DNA from: an uncultured Bacilli bacterium
GTDB lineage: Bacteria > Bacillota_I > Bacilli_A > RF39 > UBA660
Assembly (NCBI GenBank): GCA_904502155.1
Contig: CAJGDV010000016.1
Span: 1-17,610, forward strand
DNA: 17,610 bases
Reading direction: 5' to 3'
Below, one piece after another: positions 14,703 through 17,610 of the stretch. Within the stretch, counting starts at the first letter, position 1; each line of letters opens with the position of its first letter. Both the position numbers and the translations under genes were made by a program. Below the pieces are notes generated by a model that saw only the letters and a program-made list of their open reading frames with translations, was not told the DNA's origin and did not search any database.

Positions 14703-15386
14703 TTAAATCTCCACTTCAAAATTATTTACGTCTAAGATTTTTTTGTTTGTATCACAATTAAGTTTATCTTTTACTAATTGTTCTAATTCTTCTAGTGCTG
14801 AATCTAAATTATCATCACAAATACTTTCAATAACTAAAACAGCTCTTTTAGTATCATTTGTTAATTTAGTTAAATCACTTTCTCTATAATTAAAGTTTCT
14901 ACATATAACCGTATTATTAAATTTATATACTACTTCATCTTTATTAACTATTTGAACTTCATCTTCACCTAGTGAAATGAATTCTTCACAGCCTTCTGCA
15001 AAACCTAATATTATATCATCATTAATTTTATCTAAATCTTCTCCTCCACATGGAACTTCATATTTTAATGATATTAAATTATAAATATCAACTAATGGAT
15101 TTATACTTTTTACAGGATTTTGATTTAAAGTTCTTCTAATTAATGCTTCAACACTTGATCTTGCTTTTTTTTCACCAAAACTTTTATATATTTCACGCCA
15201 TGATTTAATTACATTATAGCTTGCTAATTCTACATCTTTAAATTTTTCAATTTTTTCTTTTGATACATTATTAATATAATCTTCAATATCAATATTAATA
15301 TTATTATCTAGATTATTAACAACAATAATACCTACTTTTAAGTTTGGATATTTTTCAAACATTTTTTTCTCTATTTTAAATTTCAT
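14703..15386 (-). CDS. Free-standing B3/B4 (PheRS beta-like) domain protein
   Basis: This 227-residue protein matches the stand-alone form of the B3/B4 domain, which in phenylalanyl-tRNA synthetase beta subunits holds the editing site. The recognisable blocks are SYNVIKSWREIYKSFGEKKARSS (about 56-78), NPLVDIYNLISLKYEVPCGGEDLDKI (about 96-121) and CRNFNYRESDLTKLTNDTKRAVLVIE (about 162-187). Stand-alone members lack the catalytic and tRNA-synthesis parts; a trans-editing hydrolase or a sugar/nucleotide-binding role has not been settled to my knowledge. It is the first gene of the unit leading into AIM24, trxB and trxA. The start ATG at 15386 has AGGAG nine bases upstream and TATAAT about 24 bases upstream. 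Confidence 0.82.
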   Translation of the reverse strand: MKFKIEKKMFEKYPNLKVGIIVVNNLDNNINIDIEDYINNVSKEKIEKFKDVELASYNVIKSWREIYKSFGEKKARSSVEALIRRTLNQNPVKSINPLVDIYNLISLKYEVPCGGEDLDKINDDIILGFAEGCEEFISLGEDEVQIVNKDEVVYKFNNTVICRNFNYRESDLTKLTNDTKRAVLVIESICDDNLDSALEELEQLVKDKLNCDTNKKILDVNNFEVEI

Positions 15387-15409
15387 TGTTTCACACTCCT
15401 ACAAAATAC

Positions 15410-15415
15410 ATTATA
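15410..15415 (-). promoter_or_regulatory. -10 element for the B3/B4-AIM24-trxB-trxA operon
   Basis: The minus strand has a perfect TATAAT ending 23 bases before the ATG at 15386. There is no TGn extension, and the -35 region, which overlaps the previous T-tract, is not convincing. Confidence 0.45.
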
Positions 15416-15427
15416 ATCGTTTTTAAT

Positions 15428-15456
15428 AAAAAAAGAAATAATAAATTATTTCTTTT
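15428..15456 (-). terminator. Intrinsic terminator of the cysteine desulfidase-like gene
   Basis: A 12-bp perfect inverted repeat AAAAGAAATAAT/ATTATTTCTTTT (15431-15442 and 15445-15456; the inner pairs open to form the loop) is followed on the minus strand by seven T residues. The TAA stop (15446-15448) lies within the hairpin. Confidence 0.8.
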
Positions 15457-16690
15457 CTAACATTACATCTAATATTATTTCATCAGTTTTTTTCATTCCT
15501 GTGCTTGCTACTTCCCATACGGCTTTAATAGTTTCGTCAGTATTTTCTTTTACTATTCCACATTCATTTGGGAAGACTCTTTTTTTCTTGGCCATTTTAT
15601 ATCCTAAATATCCTGAAAATAAAGATGTTGCAATTTTTGATGCACATGATTCTTTTGCTCCATCACAAATAATTCCACTATCTGTTGCAATACCATTTGT
15701 TATTAAATCACTTATAACTTCAAGTGAATCTTTATTAATGAAAGCAATACCTGCCCATGCTGATTTACCAGCACAAACAGCACCGCAGTATGCTGATAAT
15801 CTTCCTATCCCCGTTTTTAAATATACATTTATTAAATTAGCAAAAACTAATGCTCTAACTAATTCTTCGTGATTAATATTTTTTTCTTTAGCATAATGAA
15901 TTATAGGTACTGACAAAGTCATTCCTTGGTTTCCGCTTCCGCTATTTGTCATAACAGGCATATTGCAGCCACTCATTCTAGCATCACTTCCTGCTGATGC
16001 ATATGCTATTAAATTAAGATATAAATCATCACCTAATAATGTTTCTCCAACATTACTTCCCCAGTCATTTTCCATACCTTCTTTTGCTATATTGTAATTA
16101 CATTCAATTTGTTTTTCAATTAAATCTCTTACTTCATCAATATTTCCCTTAAGTGCAAAATCATAAATATCTTTTACATTAAGTATACTTCGATCAGCAA
16201 GTACTGTATTTAAGCTTGTGTTATCGTTTTTGTTTTGAAAAATTATTTCATCATTTTTTTTAATTTTAGTTATATTTGTATGTGTATGCATAATTTCTAC
16301 TGTTACTTTATCATTTTCACTTAATCCTTGAACTTTAATATATAATTTTGGTTTTTCTTTATCAAGTATTACATTTACATAATCTTTATCAAGTTCTTTT
16401 ATGATTTCATCAATTTTTTCTTTTTCAACATTTTTTATTGCTTCTAATTTTAGTTTTGAATTTCCGGCAACATATCCAGCTACGGCTGCAGCTTTTATTC
16501 CTCTTTTTCCATTCGTATTTGGAATTTTAACACTGTTAACATTTTTAACAATATTAGGGCTACATATTATATTTAATTTTTTTAATTTTCCTTCCAAATG
16601 GTCCCTTATAATGGACGATGCATATGCTATCGCTAATGGTTCTGTACATCCTGCTGCTAAAATTAATTCTTCTTTTAAAATTTCATTCAT
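15446..16690 (-). CDS. L-cysteine desulfidase / serine dehydratase-like [4Fe-4S] enzyme (UPF0597 family)
   Basis: This 414-residue protein belongs to the CdsB/YhaM (UPF0597) family, which includes archaeal L-cysteine desulfidase and is related to iron-sulfur L-serine dehydratases. The N-terminal AAGCTEPLAIAYAS carries Cys15, the equivalent of the family's conserved active-site cysteine. Later blocks are SGCNMPVMTNSGSGNQG (240-256), CGAVCAGKSAWAG (302-314) and IICDGAKESCASKIATS (340-356). Cys302, Cys342 and Cys349 have the spacing expected for [4Fe-4S] ligands. A desulfidase would turn cysteine into pyruvate, ammonia and sulfide without PLP; serine or other substrates are possible. The start ATG at 16690 has AGGAG nine bases upstream. 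It is monocistronic, between a TGTTATAAT promoter and its own terminator, just ahead of the thioredoxin unit. Confidence 0.88.
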   Translation of the reverse strand: MNEILKEELILAAGCTEPLAIAYASSIIRDHLEGKLKKLNIICSPNIVKNVNSVKIPNTNGKRGIKAAAVAGYVAGNSKLKLEAIKNVEKEKIDEIIKELDKDYVNVILDKEKPKLYIKVQGLSENDKVTVEIMHTHTNITKIKKNDEIIFQNKNDNTSLNTVLADRSILNVKDIYDFALKGNIDEVRDLIEKQIECNYNIAKEGMENDWGSNVGETLLGDDLYLNLIAYASAGSDARMSGCNMPVMTNSGSGNQGMTLSVPIIHYAKEKNINHEELVRALVFANLINVYLKTGIGRLSAYCGAVCAGKSAWAGIAFINKDSLEVISDLITNGIATDSGIICDGAKESCASKIATSLFSGYLGYKMAKKKRVFPNECGIVKENTDETIKAVWEVASTGMKKTDEIILDVMLEKK

Positions 16691-16710
16691 ATAAACACAC
16701 TCCTACTTTA

Positions 16711-16719
16711 ATTATAACA
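16711..16719 (-). promoter_or_regulatory. Extended -10 promoter for the cysteine desulfidase-like gene
   Basis: The minus strand reads TGTTATAAT, a perfect extended -10, ending 20 bases before the ATG at 16690. Its first T is also the last base of the T-tract of the carboxypeptidase terminator. Confidence 0.65.
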
Positions 16720-16745
16720 AAAAAACAACAATTTTTTGTTGTTTT
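16719..16745 (-). terminator. Intrinsic terminator of the D-Ala-D-Ala carboxypeptidase gene
   Basis: A 10-bp perfect stem AAAACAACAA/TTGTTGTTTT (16722-16731 and 16736-16745) with a four-base loop is followed on the minus strand by T residues to 16719. The TAA stop (16744-16746) is at the base of the stem. Confidence 0.8.
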
Positions 16746-17610
16746 AATTTGCAAATATCATTTTTGTTAAATTTCTTATAAAAAAGTCTAATAAGTTTAC
16801 TTTATTTACATCTTCTTTTACAGTTAAATCTACTTCTTTTATTTTCTTTTTGTTTTCATATACTATTACTTTTCCTACTTTATCTCCTACTACTAATGGT
16901 GCGCTTACTTTATTAAGTTTTATATCATATGTTAAGTTTTTATCTTTATCTGCTTTTTTTGATAGAAAAGTAATATTTTCTTTTGGTACTATACTTATTT
17001 TTTCTTTTTCTCCATTTGTTATTTCAATTTTTCCTACTTCACTTTTTTTAGTTAATAATGTATTAAGTTTATATTGTGCGAATCCATAATCTAACATTTC
17101 AGTTGTTTCTTTATTTCTTATTTCACTTGTTTCACTACCCATAATTACAGTTATTAATCTCATACCATTTTTTTTGGCTGTAGAAGTTAAACAATATCCA
17201 GCATCTTTAGTATATCCTGTTTTTAGACCATCTACACCCTTATAAAACTTTACAAGTTTATTTGTATTAACAAGCCATATTTTTGTATCCAAATTCTCTC
17301 TTAAATAAGTATCATATATACTTGTAAATTCTAATACTTTTTCATGTTTAACAAGTTCTCTAGCCATTATACTCATATCTCTAGCACTACTATAGTGATT
17401 AGCTGTATCAAGTCCATGTGGATTTTTAAAATTAGTATTTTGAAGACCTAATTCTTTTGCTCTTTTATTCATCATATTAACAAACATATCAACTGAACCT
17501 GCAATTTGTTCAGCTAAAGCTACAGCAGCATCATTACCACTTGCTACAGCAACTCCTTTAAATAAATCTTCTACTTTCATTTCTTCTCCTGTTTCAAGAA
17601 GAATTTGACT
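16744..17610 (-). CDS. D-alanyl-D-alanine carboxypeptidase, S11 family (DacA/DacF-like), N-terminus missing at window edge
   Basis: The frame stays open through the right edge (the last ten codons read SQILLETGEE before an internal Met at 17580), so 288 C-terminal residues are seen and the gene is cut by the window, not by a mutation. The SxN motif SGN is in GVAVASGNDAAVALAEQIAG (17539-17547) and the KTG motif in VDGLKTGYTKDAGYC (17215-17223). The SxxK nucleophile motif should lie upstream, outside the window. After the catalytic domain comes a beta-rich region typical of the C-terminal domain of PBP5-like enzymes and a final amphipathic helix (VNLLDFFIRNLTKMIFAN), the usual membrane anchor. 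These enzymes trim the terminal D-Ala of peptidoglycan pentapeptides outside the membrane; some act in sporulation. It shows that the organism makes peptidoglycan. Confidence 0.93.
   Translation of the reverse strand, partial: SQILLETGEEMKVEDLFKGVAVASGNDAAVALAEQIAGSVDMFVNMMNKRAKELGLQNTNFKNPHGLDTANHYSSARDMSIMARELVKHEKVLEFTSIYDTYLRENLDTKIWLVNTNKLVKFYKGVDGLKTGYTKDAGYCLTSTAKKNGMRLITVIMGSETSEIRNKETTEMLDYGFAQYKLNTLLTKKSEVGKIEITNGEKEKISIVPKENITFLSKKADKDKNLTYDIKLNKVSAPLVVGDKVGKVIVYENKKKIKEVDLTVKEDVNKVNLLDFFIRNLTKMIFAN

Noticed and set aside
14702..14719. Upstream TTG start giving the AIM24-like protein an 18-base overlap with the B3/B4 gene
   Set aside because: The ATG at 14701 has GTGGAG at correct spacing; the TTG has none. 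Similar upstream alternatives at 7378, 8543, 10122, 11785 and 12488 were rejected for the same reason.
16744..17580. Pseudogene reading of the carboxypeptidase because the SxxK motif is absent
   Set aside because: The frame continues to the window edge above the Met at 17580, so the missing N-terminus is simply outside the window.

Overview
The window is very AT-rich (by eye about three quarters A+T). It reads as a low-GC Gram-positive bacterium of the Bacillota, with strong AGGAGG-type ribosome binding sites, short intergenic gaps and almost every gene on the minus strand. It uses the standard genetic code: TGA ends two well-conserved genes (the TetR regulator and the MBOAT acyltransferase), and tryptophan is read from TGG. 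A penicillin-binding D-Ala-D-Ala carboxypeptidase at the right edge implies a peptidoglycan wall, so this is not a wall-less Mycoplasma. An uncultured gut Bacilli or Erysipelotrichia/RF39-like lineage, or a low-GC Clostridia, fits; I cannot resolve this further.

Layout, left to right. Positions 1-1322 hold the first 440 codons of a large multi-pass membrane protein that runs off the left edge. Positions 1380-5936 are a three-gene minus-strand operon: a TetR repressor followed by the two subunits of a heterodimeric ABC exporter. A perfect CTGACA-N3-TGTCAG operator lies between the -35 and -10 of its promoter. Positions 6008-8525 encode an AlgI-like MBOAT acyltransferase and a membrane-anchored DHHW/AlgX-like partner, probably an O-acylation pair for a cell-surface glycan. 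Positions 8571-10074 are two unrecognised genes whose products both end in the same C-terminal membrane anchor; the longer contains a 60-residue tandem repeat. The only plus-strand gene, a ZIP-family metal transporter (10160-10891), diverges from them and converges on an unknown membrane protein (10901-11755). A zinc-dependent phospholipase C-like protein follows (11832-12479).

Positions 12750-15386 form a tight four-gene unit, in transcription order: free-standing B3/B4 (PheRS beta-like) protein, AIM24-family protein, thioredoxin reductase, thioredoxin. Upstream lies an [Fe-S] cysteine desulfidase/serine dehydratase-like gene (15446-16690), then the 3' part of the carboxypeptidase gene (16744 to the edge).

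Two architectural habits recur. Almost every intrinsic terminator contains or touches the stop codon of the gene it ends, and is often followed at once by the next promoter (usually an extended TGnTATAAT -10). Several in-operon junctions have exactly one base between stop and start, reading TARTATG. The parts that look least described are the tail-anchored gene pair, the B3/B4-AIM24-thioredoxin operon and the unknown membrane proteins. No rRNA, tRNA, CRISPR array or insertion sequence was seen.
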